DNA of 64,000 nt from contig JAOTOM010004137.1 in NCBI GenBank assembly GCA_034440615.1, positions 62,001-126,000 on the forward strand, in the 5' to 3' direction. The notes beneath the pieces are model-generated. The model was not told where the DNA came from, did no database searches, and saw nothing but the letters and a program-made list of their open reading frames with translations. The DNA comes from Ashinkailepas kermadecensis (taxonomy: Eukaryota; Arthropoda; Thecostraca; Neolepadidae). The translations under genes were made by a program, and so were the position numbers. Below are positions 22,812-34,551 of the stretch, piece after piece (position 1 is the stretch's first letter; each line of letters begins with the position of its first letter).

Positions 22812-23022
22812 TAATGGTGCCAGCCCGCATCTGGTAATGGTGCCAGTCCGTAGCTGGCAATGGTGCCAGCCTGCAGCTGGTAATGGTGCCAGTCCGTAGC
22901 TGGCAATGGTGCCAGCCTGCAGCTGGTAATGGTGCCAGCCTGCAGCTGGTAATGGTGCCAGTCCGTAGCTGGCAATGGTGCCAGCCTGCAGCTGGTAATG
23001 GTGCCAGCCCGCAGCTGGAAAT
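22812..23022. repeat. ~25-bp minisatellite (GCAGCTGGTAATGGTGCCAG)
   Basis: About nine units alternate two variants, CCTGCAGCTGGTAATGG and CCGTAGCTGGCAATGG. Each has a CAGCTG or TAGCTGG core. Confidence 0.95.
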
Positions 23023-23862
23023 CGTACTGACATTCATGTGGTGAATGTATTGGCCTTCAGCCAATAACGGCACTATCTCCCCCAATATGGGCGTAGTAGT
23101 GGTCTGAGAAGCGGGGAGACCAGAGCCGATTTTGGGGCCAATTGTTTCCCGTCAGCGCCATATAGGGTGAATGGTTGAGGTCTGATCAATGTAGGGGGCA
23201 TGGCTCCTCTGCCCCTCCCCACCCTGTTCCGTCACTCATGATCGCAATCGAGATGTACGAAGGTCTTCGTGTTTGGCTGAAGACCGGGAGCTATCGAAAG
23301 ACACAGTTTTTGAAGAAAAAAATAATGCTCTTTGTACTAACGACACACACAAGCCAAAAACTCGAGTAAAAGCGTACTGAGTAACATGCAAAGCAATTTG
23401 TTCACAAAGTACATCATGCTGAACGTCATTTTCTTGCATAACTGCACCAAAATATTCCTCTCTTCGACTACATTTATAACATTCATGGTCAACTCCGGCA
23501 CCACTGTGTAATACTGACGGTGGTATTCTGCCCACAATGGCATCGAATTTATGGCTTATAACATGATGTTAGGTCACATGGTAAGACGTTTTGTTTAAGC
23601 ACGTTGATGCATTGTTCCCGCAACAGGACAAACCATCAAAACACCACATATGTCATTACGCACGTCACCTCTCAGCCTATATATCAAACTTGAAGTAGAA
23701 AGAACTAGGAATGGTTTGATGGGGAGGTTTGAGATGGCTGAAAATGTTATCACAGCTTATGTCTTCAACCTTGGCCATGCTGAAGCCTTGAAGATCACAA
23801 AAGGTCAACCCAGTGACATGACGTTCATCTTGGGAAAAGACAGATCGGGATAATACATATAT

Positions 23863-23950
23863 ACGTGCGTGCGTGCGTGCGTGTGTGTGTGTGTGTGCGT
23901 GCGTGTGTGTGTGTGTAGGTGTGTTTGTGTGTGTGTGTGCGTGTGTGCGT

Positions 23951-23994
<44 letters not shown>

Positions 23995-24012
23995 ATTTGT
24001 GTGTGTGTGCAT
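23863..24012. repeat. (GT)n microsatellite with GC variants
   Basis: About 150 bp of alternating GT and GC dinucleotides with rare interruptions, potentially Z-DNA forming. Confidence 0.97.
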
Positions 24013-24555
24013 GTGTCACGTGGTATGATCAGTCAAGCACATTCAAGCTTGAATAGCCCCGGTACATCACTTTTGAAGAATACACATTGTGTTCCCAAGA
24101 AGAACTGATAGGGCACTGACACATCTTTGTAAACCGGCCAGCTTCAGACGTCGTGGCCGGCCCCTAGATCACGCTGGGACAACATAAAGATTGACAATAG
24201 GACTATTTCAGCCTTCGCGTACGTGCACACTGCGTGGAAAACAATTCCACAGAAAGGTCAGATCAGGTCAAATAAGGTCGGGTCACCACCGTTCATTGGT
24301 TGACCACCCAACATCATGCCGTACGACTCAGGCGGCGCTGACACTGAGTTGAGCTACGAGGAACGGCAACATTCTGTATAAGACGGCATTCAATAAAAGA
24401 AACCGAGTTCTTGCTGGGGTGGCTTTATGAGCCAGGGTCCTATTCCTAAGCAGAGCTTGTTGCGTGAACCCTGGCCCCACCACCTGATCCATGAATTCTA
24501 GTTCAACGGCAGAATGTTGACCGTAAGGTTAACGTGCCGTCAATGCACCGACACG

Positions 24556-24718
24556 GCCGCCCCGGTAGCTCGTCCCCGGTCTTATCGAACCAGTTGCCAA
24601 CTGACCCTCCCAGCCGGGGACTAAATGCGAGCGCGCGAAGCGACTCGAACCCTGTGTTGCCAGGACAGGGGAGAACAGTGCAGGCCAGCGCTCTAGCCAA
24701 CTGAGCTACCGGGGCGGC
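24556..24718 (-). mobile_element. tRNA-like foldback element with 16-bp perfect inverted termini
   Basis: On the minus strand it starts GCCGCCCCGGTAGCTC, continues AGTTGGCTAGAGCGCTGG (tRNA A-box region) and contains GGGTTCGAGTC (B box). It ends GAGCTACCGGGGCGGC, the exact complement of its first 16 bases. The transcript could close into a stem. It is not a normal tRNA because the B box is displaced by an insert and there is no acceptor stem in the right place. It could be a SINE head with an inverted partial second head. Confidence 0.7.
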
Positions 24719-25825
24719 ATTGCGTAGAATGTACGTGATTCTTGATCTGAGCTATGCCATTCACCTTTGACGTATTATAAACCAGAATGCTCATTGCCTG
24801 CTTATTTTAATTTTCGGCGTCAAAATAACCCCAAATTCATGTTTTCCCACCAAATGCGGTAAAAAGATGGTAATTGATCTAAACTCACCTCAATACATTG
24901 ATCTTAGGGGTCACGAGAGCCCCCACCGCCGTCGAGGGCTAAAGACCTGACCGATTTGACGTGTGCTTTTACCAGGATGCTAACTAATAAACTCCGTGCA
25001 ACTAAGCGGACCTCTAGCGAAATGAAGTCACACTGACGTAATAAAGCAATATTTGCAGATTAACGAACGAGTAAATAACCCACGATTATATTCACTCCTC
25101 ATTAAAAAGACCAAATCGTGTTGAAATTCGTTAAAAGCTGCTTGATAACGATATCGTAGACGTTGATTGGCAGTTAATTAACATTGATAGCATAAATGCA
25201 TCGTGATACACATAGGCGAAATGCGAGGCGGTTCTGCGGGAAAGGACATGTCTCCAAGTTTCGGAAACGTTCTAGTTCGTTCCCTGCAGTTGTCGGACTG
25301 GTTCCTCTCAGTTTTGCTTTACGAAAAAAATTAGTTGATCTCCCATTTCTACATGTTTGTGATGAAAAACCTCCTTTTTCGTCTCTTCTATTCGTTGTCG
25401 AAGTATGCTGATTGTGGGCTGAAAAGGTCGTTTTAATACATTTGGCATAAATTATGAACCAATAGTTGAAGTACTGCTTCACAAGCTGTGCAACCATTGA
25501 CATTGATTCGGGCCCCGAATCGCAATAAGCTTGCGAGCGCAATGCAGGCGCGTTTCGCATGTTCAAACACGCTGGTTGGCACTGCGCTCATCCGTCTTGA
25601 CCAGTGTTCCTGAGTTGGATGCGAACAGGATCGGCGCGACAGCTCGACATTTTCACGTGAATTCTGGGTAATCATGTGTGTTTGTGCAATCAGTAGGTAT
25701 ATGAGAACCTCAAATGCATCGACTCATATTGTGACGTAATCTTGGCAAATGTGGAGCTTTGAAGAATTATCGGTGGCACCACAGGCGTTTTTTAAAATTA
25801 CTTCATTCACCTCATTCAGTACCTA

Positions 25826-25945
25826 AAAGGCAGAGGCTCAATCAGGAGAAGGCGGGGGCCCGCCACCATTAAGAAAAAAATATTACACCAGATCAAACAA
25901 GCAATCTTTCGGATTTGCGCAACGCTAAGCCAGAAATATTCGACA
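25826..25945. mobile_element. Fragment related to the hAT-like MITE at 18932-19110
   Basis: Shares GCAGAGGC, GGGGGCCCGCC and CACCAGATCAAAC in the same order as the left half of 18932-19110. The right terminus is missing. Confidence 0.55.
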
Positions 25946-26114
25946 GGCAAAGCGCGCCGAAAGTGGCTGGTTCCAGCTCAATAGAGGAGTCTTCGGAGTT
26001 ATTGAGGTTCAGCTGGGAATAGGGACGGGAACTGGGAGTTGGAGAGGCCTCTTGAAACTGGAGGGGCCCTGGATACTAGAATGGCCATTTGACGCTGGAG
26101 GAACCCCTTAAAGC

Positions 26115-26283
26115 TGGAGGGCCATTGAGGATGGTGGGACAGCCTGAATTGAAGCTGGAGGGCCATTGAGGCTGGTGGGACAGCCTGAATTGAAGCTGGA
26201 GGGCCATTGAGGTTGGTGGGACTGCTTGAATTGAAGCTGGAGGGACATTGAGGCTGGTGGGACAGCCTGAATTGAAGTTTGAG
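26115..26283. repeat. ~43-bp tandem repeat
   Basis: Four units of GAAGCTGGAGGGCCATTGAG followed by GCTGGTGGGACAGCCTGAAT. Looser GAAACTGGAGG sequences flank it. Confidence 0.95.
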
Positions 26284-26946
26284 GGGCTCTTGAAGCAGAA
26301 GGATCTCTTAAAACTGGAAACTTAGCTGCATGCATGGCCTGGAAACTCTTAGCTGCATGGCCTCATATAGTTCGATTATCCCTGCAGGGGTTTGATGGCC
26401 TCTGGAGGGAGAAGGATGTCTGGAGCTCGGGTGCCCTGGGATATAGAGGAATCCGGCAATTGGACAATTTTAGAGACCTCTGATATTTGTATGAACCGCA
26501 GACTTCTTTGATCCCCAGCAATAACTTCCAATAGTACCCCAATATAGAGGCTTAGCAGCAGCGCGGGCAGACGCCCCCCCCCCCCCCACCGCCACTGACC
26601 CGAACAGTGGGTTGGCACAGAAAACAGCACAGCACAGCAAACAGCAACGATATAGAGCGCCCAACACTGATCCAGGTGCTCAGGTTCAGCTTGAGCGCAC
26701 CGACACAGCAGCTGACAGTAGCCAACAGCGGCTCAACAGCTCCAAATCACTGGACACACTAATGTATCAAGGACTAATTCTTGAGTCCTGACTTAGACTA
26801 TGTCTTGAGGTACTCCGAAGTTTGACCCCTTCATGAAGTCTTACCCCTGAGACGACATCCTCGAGAGAGTTCACACAATCCAAACTAAGCAGTTCAGAAG
26901 TATGCAACAGCTTGCAGCGTTTTAGTTCGGACAATTTTCGTACTGT

Positions 26947-26947
26947 A

Positions 26948-26972
<25 letters not shown>
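26947..26972. repeat. (CT)13 microsatellite
   Basis: An uninterrupted CT dinucleotide run. Confidence 0.95.
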
Positions 26973-26978
<6 letters not shown>

Positions 26979-27109
26979 ACATATTTTTGGGATCTACCCA
27001 CACTGTTTCAAACGTTGACACATTCATTGCGCCGAAATAGTATTTTTGTGGGGGAGAGCATTGAGCACCCATTGTTAATTACTCCCACTTCAATTATAAT
27101 ATTCCGGCT

Positions 27110-27258
27110 GGTCTCCTAGCTGCCAAGCAACCCTTCCCCTCATTGGAAAAAAATGGTCATCAAACCCATACAAAAATGTTCAAAATATATCTACACACTG
27201 CGTAAATTTATAATTTTCTTCGGTCTGCCCCAGTCAAATAATCCTGGCTGCGCCCCTG
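27110..27258. mobile_element. Right end of a hAT-like MITE
   Basis: Ends TCCTGGCTGCGCCCCTG, the complement of a CAGGGGCGCAGCC terminus like that of 18932-19110. The left end was not located with confidence. Confidence 0.4.
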
Positions 27259-28702
27259 CCAGATTAACCGAAGCGCACAAGTTGTTAACTTCATGCTTTG
27301 AATAGCTATTTATTGTACTGGACCGCATATGGAGTCAAACAATATAATTTAAGAAGGTTGGTGGGCACGAAGATGCCAAAATTAAATCTTCAGAGCTCAA
27401 CTTTCTTCTCCATATGCCAAAATTTTATCGTTTGAGCTCGACCAAGTCAAAGGTTAGATCAGGGTCACCTGCTTCAAGCATGCAGTTTTTAAAAAGTTTG
27501 GCAGATGACCACTATTATTAATATTCACCTACATTGGTCTATTTAGTTCGCAGAGACAACCTTTTTCGGCTGTTTATTCGATGACCCAAGATAACCATTC
27601 AGTTACTTACAACTTTGATCCGGAGGTCACCCAGGGCTTTTGTGGACATGCAAGTTCATGGTACCCTGCAGGCCCATGAAGTTGTACATACAATCCAAAG
27701 GAGCAAACCCAAGTGTCCAATTGTTAATCCGATTTGACGTGAAATGACCCAATGACATACACTATATTTGCTCGGTTCGGCTCGAAGGCAGCTTTGTTCG
27801 GCGGGTTAGTATCCCAGCAGCCGCAGGCGGGCGCCCACGGCGTCCAGCGCACGGAATGACCGTGGATGTTGCGGATCGAGGCGCCGAGGGTTGTGGGCCA
27901 TCGGGACGGATGCTGTACTCAAACTGCGGCCCGAACAGACTCGCGCGCAATATGGTGCTGCACCGCAGCCCTGGGCTTGCAGATGGTTCGGTGGATCCAT
28001 GCATGAAATGAATGTTTCTGCATTCATACACAGGGATAATTCGATCCGCTACATATTAATTATGCACCTCCTGAATCGATGAAAACATGAACGATTAATA
28101 GTCAAATAATTCGCTTCCTATGCCTTCCTAGAGTTTGCTTTTACGTGCAGCATACGCTATGTTGCGACATATACGTAGGACGTCGTAACATATGCGACAT
28201 GTGTTACAAGGCATGGCGTGGTCGGCATCTCCGGGAACTTTGCTCTAGCCATAATTGGGGTGGGGGTGGGGGTGGAGAAATTCAAACTTTGGGATATTTT
28301 CTTCAATGCAACACAGATAGGCGTACTCTTAATGTTGCATTCAACATATTGGAAATACAACGTTATCGATGGCGAAGGCATCAGGAAATATTCCTGTAGG
28401 TACCTCCTCAAATACAAATGGTGAAGGATTCTATATTCGACTACCCACCGATTTGGTTATGGGACACGAAATCAATAGAAAAATACTTACCTCTGCGCTG
28501 TTTCTGTACGAAACATTGTATCCCGTGCTGGCACTAAGTTCCTCACGCTGGTGGGCCTTTGTTTGCCGCATAGGTCTTACAGCTTTTGGCGTTAGAATTT
28601 CCGATGTACACTCTGGCCCCAGGGGCAGCTAAGCCTGGTCTAATACGGCACAATGGTATACCATTGTACCGAATTGTATTTTATTGTATTGTATACTATT
28701 GC
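27259..28702. other. No recognised feature
   Basis: Mixed AT-rich sequence with a short GC-rich segment at 27800-27960. Open frames are short and lack motifs. Confidence 0.4.
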
Positions 28703-28844
28703 ATGAGCAACACCATAGCACTGGCCATGTCAGGTCCGCAGCGGCACCATCAGAATGGTCATCGGTGACGCCAATGAGCAACACCATAGCACTGACCATG
28801 TCCGGTCCGCAGCGGCACCATCAGAATGGTCATCGGTGACGCCC
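28703..28844. repeat. Two 71-bp tandem units
   Basis: ATGAGCAACACCATAGCACT begins each unit and GGTCATCGGTGACGCC ends it. The copies differ at only a few positions. Confidence 0.95.
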
Positions 28845-28927
28845 ACCAGCCGGAGCACTTGCCAACTCAGCTTTTGTTTGTGTTGTGCTAAATACTGTAT
28901 GTGAGATGCATCACGAAGCGGGATTGG

Positions 28928-29090
28928 GGACGAGTGGTCTAGGGGTAAGATGCTCGTCTCACAATCGAAATGTTGTGGGTTCGAGTCTCACCTGTCGCTA
29001 CTCTTCGCCCGCGACCAATCGGCGTGAGAGATTGGCGACGCTACATGATTCAACGGTCGACGTGTCGTAAAACCAATAACCAACCAACCA
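28928..29090 (+). mobile_element. tRNA-derived SINE, family A, full copy with target-site duplication
   Basis: A 163-bp element flanked by the perfect 15-bp repeat ACGAAGCGGGATTGG (28913-28927 and 29091-29105). The head has GAGTGGTCTAGGGGTAAGAT and GGTTCGAGTCTCACC. The body has CCCGCGACCAATCGGCGTGA and the tail ends CCAATAACCAACCAACCA. It is the best reference for the family in this window. Confidence 0.95.
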
Positions 29091-29721
29091 ACGAAGCGGG
29101 ATTGGCGTAACGCTTTGAATGTCTGGATTGGGTGAGAAGGATTTTCGAACTATTGAATTCGTAGATCATAATACTCGGTGCTTGGAAACTTGGAACTTTC
29201 GTACTTACACGAATTTTGACATGCTAGTTGAGAAATATTAGCGAAATAAATCGAACCACCGAGACGTGGGGTGCAGTTCCACATATGTCGAATGCATACA
29301 TTCTGCGTAAATAGGAGTAGTAAGTTTTCTTCGATTACGGTATACATAACTACCTTTATAACTGGAAGGAGAAGGCTGGAAATAATAATCCATACATCTT
29401 GGTTTTCATCGAAGAGGAAAATGTTTGGGTCGCATGGTCAAACATTACCATGTCACTTTCCAGTGGGAAAAGGGATAAGAATTACCAGACTACATGCACA
29501 AGGAGAGGTTAATGTTCTCGGCCGCCAAAAATCCAGAACATTGTGCTTCTTTTTTTCAGTTTCGCTTCGTAGTGTTGTCGACCGTGTACTGTGCCGGTAG
29601 CGGCAGCACTATGCACTATGCAGGCCAACGCGGTCGCAAACGACAAACCCATCTAGTCTTGTTTATTGCGATTGACGGCTGAATGAAATTCGAGAGCATG
29701 GCTGACAACAGCGTGCATGCG

Positions 29722-29962
29722 GAGTGCACAGTCGTTCGCCCGACCGGGTACAAGTATCGAGAGGCATCGGCCAGGTACCGGTACCGAGAGGTACTGGCTG
29801 GGGGCACCGGTACCGAGAGCTATCGGCCGGGTACCGGTACTGAGAGGTATCATCGGCCGGGCACGGGTACCGAGAGGTATTGGCCGGATACCGGTACAGA
29901 GAGGTATTGGCCGGGGGTACCGGTACCGAGAGCTATCGGTCGGGTACCGGTACCAGGCGTAT
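29722..29962. repeat. GGTACCG-rich minisatellite
   Basis: Units of about 26-30 bp contain GGGTACCGGTACCGAGAG and TATCGGCCGG. The GGTACC palindrome recurs in most units. Confidence 0.9.
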
Positions 29963-30194
29963 CGGCACCGAGAGGCGGTACATGTCAAAGGAAATCTCGC
30001 AGGAGTACGTCAGCACCGCGGGTGGCAGCTCACTCAAATTACATAAATTATCGACAAAGCCCAGTCAGCCTGGGGTCCGCGTGCCGCGCACCACCGGACA
30101 CGCACGAACATTGTCTTCTTGCACACTACAAGGCACTGGATTATACAACGCACGCGCGCACACAACAAGAATCGCCTCGCTCTTGACTGGGACG

Positions 30195-30900
30195 ACAGTT
30201 CGCTCTCACCTTGTCCCCGACCGACCCGCCGACGCCGGAGGGCCGCTCGGTCCGGCGGTCGCGGGTCGCGCCCAGCGGCAGGAAACGGAGCCGCCGGCCA
30301 CCGCACGTCGGCGCCGACGCCGGCGTTTCGACGTTTCGGACCGGCGCCGGCGAATTAACGCGGATGCACTGGCCGGCTCATTTCCGCACGTCCCGCGGGC
30401 TCAATTCCGCAGCAGCGGTTAATTCCTGCCGCCGGCCGAGGGACGCGGCACAACAATGCGGCGCGATTGGCGCCGTTTCGGCGGCGATTAGCGCGCCAAC
30501 CGACGCGCCGGCCGTCGGCTCCCACGAGACGAGTTTTGAACGTGCCCGCCTAGGCGGCGGCGCCAATTAAGTGGCGCCGCGCCGGCCGGTCGACATTGCC
30601 GGTTGGCGGCGTCGTCGACGGCCAGTTGAAGGCAACGACAAGATCGTCTGCCGGCGAGCCGGCAGAGAGCCGACGACGGCAGGGCGACGCGGAATGACCT
30701 GACGAGCACGAGGACCGGCCGAAACCGGCGGGAACCGGCGGCACAAGGCACCGGCCGGAAACGGACGAAACGAACCGAACCGGCGGGAAACCGACGGAAT
30801 GGCGGGGAACTGACGGAATGGCGGGAAGCCGAGGGAAGCAGAAGCAGCCGAATATTGCTCGAATCGGTCGCCGCCGATGACGAGCACGAATACCGACTGC
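30195..30900. promoter_or_regulatory. CpG-rich island 3' of the Caudal gene
   Basis: Very GC-rich, CpG-rich sequence with isolated AT-rich cores such as GAATTAACG, GTTAATTCC, CGATTAGCG and CCAATTAAG, typical of homeodomain binding. No exon structure is evident. It lies about 0.5 kb beyond the Caudal stop codon and could be a downstream enhancer or another gene's promoter (inference). Confidence 0.35.
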
Positions 30901-31430
30901 GGTGAAGATTCCGCCGGCGGAGATCAGCTACATAATGCCTTCAAAGGGCGCCACTGAATATCAGCTCAGGGGGAGAGGGGGCGTGGAGTAGAATGCAGAG
31001 CACACGCACAGACAACGTCATGCTGGAGTGCAAGTGCAGAGACAATAACTAACGGACGAAACGAGCCCGTCACGAAACGAGCGCCGACTCGATCAGTGGT
31101 GGCCGCAATCCACAGAGTCGGCGACGCCACCCTGGCTGAGATTCGCGCGCCTGCCGGCAACGGCCGGCTATGTCCACTGTACAGGTCTAGACGATTAACG
31201 GGCTGCCCATCAACACTACTTCAACCGGGCCAATATCACGCGCGGGCCTCGGCCGACCGTCGGCCACGTCCTGTCCGAAGACGCCGCGCCGCCGACCGGC
31301 ACTCGTCCCTCCAGTCCAACGCAACACTCAACGACGCGCTCACCCTCGGGTGTCCCGTGCGTCCCGCGTGCTGGCGCGACCACAAGGGCGACGGCGGTCA
31401 CTCCACGGAGCGTCCAACACGGCGAGCCTC

Positions 31431-31691
31431 CTAAAACGCCGGCTCGCCGTCGCGCGGCTCGCTCTTGGTGACGACGTGCTGGTGCTGCTGCTGGTGCTGC
31501 TGGTGCTGCTGATGCGGCTGCTGGTGCTGCTGGTGCGGCTGCGGCGCCATCTCGGCGTGCATGCCGACACCGGGCGCCATGGCGTGCCGGGGGAACCGGC
31601 CGGCGTCCACCTGGCCGGCGTCCACCGCCACCGGCGCCGTCGGGCCGGTCGACTGTCGGGTGAAGGCCGCCGGCAGCAGACCGTGCACCCC
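31431..31691 (-). CDS. cad: Caudal/Cdx homeobox protein, C-terminal exon
   Basis: The exon gives 86 residues and TAG. It starts GVHGLLPAAFTRQSTGPT, continues with a Pro/Ala/Met segment, then a Gln/His-rich run of repeated PHQQHQQ, and ends VVTKSEPRDGEPAF. The acceptor is CCGCCGGCAG|GGGGTG in phase 0, which matches the phase-0 donor at 33550. Gln/His-rich low-complexity C-terminal regions are common in arthropod Caudal proteins and are probable activation regions. A SINE sits a few tens of bases upstream of the acceptor and supplies part of the CT-rich tract. No nearby polyadenylation signal was seen; the nearest AATAAA on this strand is near 29660. Confidence 0.85.
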   Translation of the reverse strand, partial: GVHGLLPAAFTRQSTGPTAPVAVDAGQVDAGRFPRHAMAPGVGMHAEMAPQPHQQHQQPHQQHQQHQQQHQHVVTKSEPRDGEPAF

Positions 31692-31721
31692 CTGCCGGCG
31701 GACACGCAGCGGTCAGCAGAG

Positions 31722-31905
31722 AAGAAGAGCAAGAAGAACCGTGCGTTCTTTTACGACGCATTCAACCGCTAGGTCATTTAGTGTCGCCAGCCTCTCACCC
31801 CGATTGGTCGCGGGTGGACTCAGTAATGCCGTCGGTTGTGAGATTCGAACCCACAATCTTGCGATCAAGAGTCCGACGCCCTACCAACTGAGCTACCGTG
31901 GCCCC
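31722..31905 (-). mobile_element. tRNA-Lys-like SINE (family B) next to the last Caudal acceptor
   Basis: On the minus strand the head reads GGTAGCTCAGTTGGTAGGGC and GGACTCTTGATC, then GTGGGTTCGAATCTCAC, resembling tRNA-Lys(CTT). The body has CCCGCGACCAATCGGGGTGA and the tail ends in a GTTCTT-rich stretch. A 15-bp direct repeat with one mismatch, CTCTRCTGACCGCTG, flanks it (31707-31721 and 31906-31920). The insertion lies 31 bp upstream of the last Caudal exon. Confidence 0.85.
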
Positions 31906-31920
31906 CAGCGGTCAGTAGAG

Positions 31921-32380
31921 GCGGGGCGCACCAGGCATGAGCCAAGCTGGTCAGGAGACGCGGAGCGCACCAGGCAGGGGTCAAGCCGGTCACGAGACGC
32001 GGGGCCCACCAGGCAGGAGTCAAGCTGGTAACAAGACGCGGGGCGCACCAGGCAGGAGACGCGGGGCGCACCAGGCAGGGGTCGAGCCGGTCACGAAACG
32101 CGGGACGCACCAGGCAGGAGTCAAGCTAGTCAGGAGAGGCGGGGCGCACCAGGCAGGAGTCAAGCCGGTCAGGAGAGGCGGGGCGCACCAGACAGGAGTC
32201 AAGCCGGTCAGGAGAGGCTGGGCGCACCAGGCAGGAGTCAAGCCGGTCAGGAGAGGCGGGGCGCACCAGACAGGAGTCAAGCCGGTCAGGAGAGGCTGGG
32301 CGCACCAGGCAGGGGTCAAGCCGGTCACGAGACGCGGGACGCACCAGGCAGGAGCCAAGTCGGTCGGGAAACGGCGAGAC
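31921..32380. repeat. ~39-bp minisatellite upstream of the last Caudal exon
   Basis: About 12 units contain AGGCGGGGCGCACCAGGCAG and GAGTCAAGCCGGTCAGGA. Looser copies run on to about 32800. On the minus strand each unit has the CTCTCCTGACCGGCTTG motif, which resembles CTCTGCTGACCGCTGCG just in front of the real acceptor. Confidence 0.9.
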
Positions 32381-32861
32381 ACACCTGCAAGGAGAAGCTG
32401 GATGCAGCGGTCAGGAGATGGGAAACCAGACCGGCTAGGGGAAGGGAGACACACCTGTCAGGATACGCTGAGACGCACCACTCAGGAGACATGTAGACAG
32501 GGAGGAACGTCTGTCCAGAGACGTGGATGCACATCGGTCAGGAGGTTGGAAATGAGACTGGCCAGGAGAAGCGAAGACATGTCGTCAGGAAATTCCGAGA
32601 CACACCACTCAGGACACAGACTGCTTGAGAGACGGGAGTCCATTTCAAGAGACGCGGAGGCACACGGGCAGGAGACGTGTGGACACTGATCAGGAGGGAA
32701 ACTGGTCATGGGACATAATAGTCTAGTGGTCAGGAGGCGTGGGGACACGCTAGAAGACGGGGAATCACACCGATCATGAGATGTGGAGACACACTGATCA
32801 GGAGATGCATGTATTTGCACGCCACCACGCTGTTCTAGCAGGCTCACTGAACATGCGCTTT

Positions 32862-32925
32862 GTTTGTTTATTGATTGCTTACTACAGCTTAGGGGGCATC
32901 GACTACCAAGGCCATTTTGCACCAA
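32862..32925 (-). mobile_element. Tail-only retroposon (family D)
   Basis: TTGTTTATTGATTGCTTACT...GGGGGCATCGACTACCAAGGCC matches the family D order seen at 39101-39154, more diverged. No clear target duplication. Confidence 0.6.
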
Positions 32926-33296
32926 TGAACATCCACTTTCCTGCTCCTACGATGCTCTGACAGGCTAACTGAACTTCTCCGTGAGTATTATGGTCAGCTT
33001 AAATCCACTCGCCTACATGACACCGTAATAGTTAAAATTGTTGCATGGCCGCTTAGCTACATGAGAAAGAACTGCAACTGATATGAATGGACACCATGCA
33101 ATGACAGATGCCTGTTGTAGCTGCACCGGTAAGAGGTGGAACTGCTGCGATCAGAGAGCCAGCTGCCATGGTGCGAAGCTGGACTATTGACGGTGAGACT
33201 CCAGGGAGTCGCCTGGTGCTCGTGCTGTCGATCTCCTCGCTCACTGGCGGCTCAATTCATGGGGATCTTTCACGAGGAAATCAACGCAAGTCTGCG

Positions 33297-33549
33297 AATT
33301 GAACGTCCACCTGCGGGTGAATGTAGCCGAATTGAATGTCCACCTGCGGGTGGGTGGGTGGGAGTGATCGAATTTAACGTTCACCTGCGGGTGGGAGTGG
33401 TCGAATTGAATGTTCACCTGCAGGTGGGAGTGGTCGAATTGAATGTCCACCTGCGGGTGGGAGTGGCGGAATTGAATGTTTACATGCGGGTGGGAGTGAC
33501 CGAATTAAATGTTCACCTGCAGGTGGGAGTGGCCGAATTGAATGTTCAC
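33297..33549 (-). repeat. 33-bp minisatellite built from the second homeobox exon donor
   Basis: Eight units, the eighth lying partly in the exon. On the minus strand each reads CACTCCCACCTGCAG|GTGAAC or a close variant (CCGCAG|GTGGAC, TGCAT|GTAAAC). The last unit contains the true exon end CATCTGCAG|GTGAAC. The 33-bp period keeps reading frame, so use of the next donor would add 11 residues without a shift; a stop (TAA) appears in the third unit in that frame. Confidence 0.95.
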
Positions 33550-33711
33550 CTGCAGATGGGAGTGACCGAGGCCGTTCATTTGGATGTCGGGCGCCGGCTG
33601 GGCCTGCTGCTGGATGTCTATCATCTGCGACATCTGCCGCTTCGCCGTCTCTTCCATCCGGCGTTTTTGCTTGCGCTCCTTGGCGCGCCGGTTCTGGAAC
33701 CAGATCTTCAC
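33550..33711 (-). CDS. cad: Caudal/Cdx homeobox protein, homeodomain helix 3 exon
   Basis: The exon encodes 54 residues. It begins VKIWFQNRRAKERKQKRRME, which is recognition helix 3 of a Caudal/Cdx homeodomain: V45, W48, F49, Q50, N51, A54, K55, E56 and R57. The IWFQNRRAKERK string is diagnostic for Cad/Cdx. It continues with a Gln/Met-rich stretch (MIDIQQQAQPAPDIQMNG). The acceptor CGCCCGCAG|GTGAAG and donor CTGCAG|GTGAAC are both phase 0, matching the exons on either side. The donor lies inside an eight-copy minisatellite, so alternative donor choice is possible. Confidence 0.95.
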
Positions 33712-34159
33712 CTGCGGGCGACAGCGGCAGCTCAATCAACAGGACGCGGATGGTCAGACATGAGGCGAAGGAGGAACACGTGGTTGGCTGGACTGCAGGA
33801 AGCATTGGCAAACAGGGGACAGAGTGTTGTGTGAAGTAAGGTAGGCAAGCAAACAATTGCGGCAAATAGTAAGTTAAATCATCGCTTTGGGTGGACGTAG
33901 CCATTTGACGAGCGCTTCTTCATGGTGAGCTAATTATTAATCTGACAATTCCTAGTACTTCAGCTTAGCCTTGGAGATGCTGTGGCAGGTGCTGTGAATT
34001 TGTATCCACACGAATTGGAAGGAAATTTGTCTTCCCGCTGCCATCTCCCTACTTCCCTCATCTGGATGGGGAAGTATGGTGGAATGTTTTGAAGCTGGTC
34101 GTCATATCGACAAGTCAGTCATATCAGTAGTTCGTTCATTCGGTGGGCATCAGTGAAAA

Positions 34160-34551
<392 letters not shown>

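Noticed and set aside
31722..31905. Functional tRNA-Lys gene
   Set aside because: The tRNA-like head is fused to the SINE body and tail, has target duplications and lacks a proper acceptor stem and terminator. The same holds for the other tRNA-like heads.
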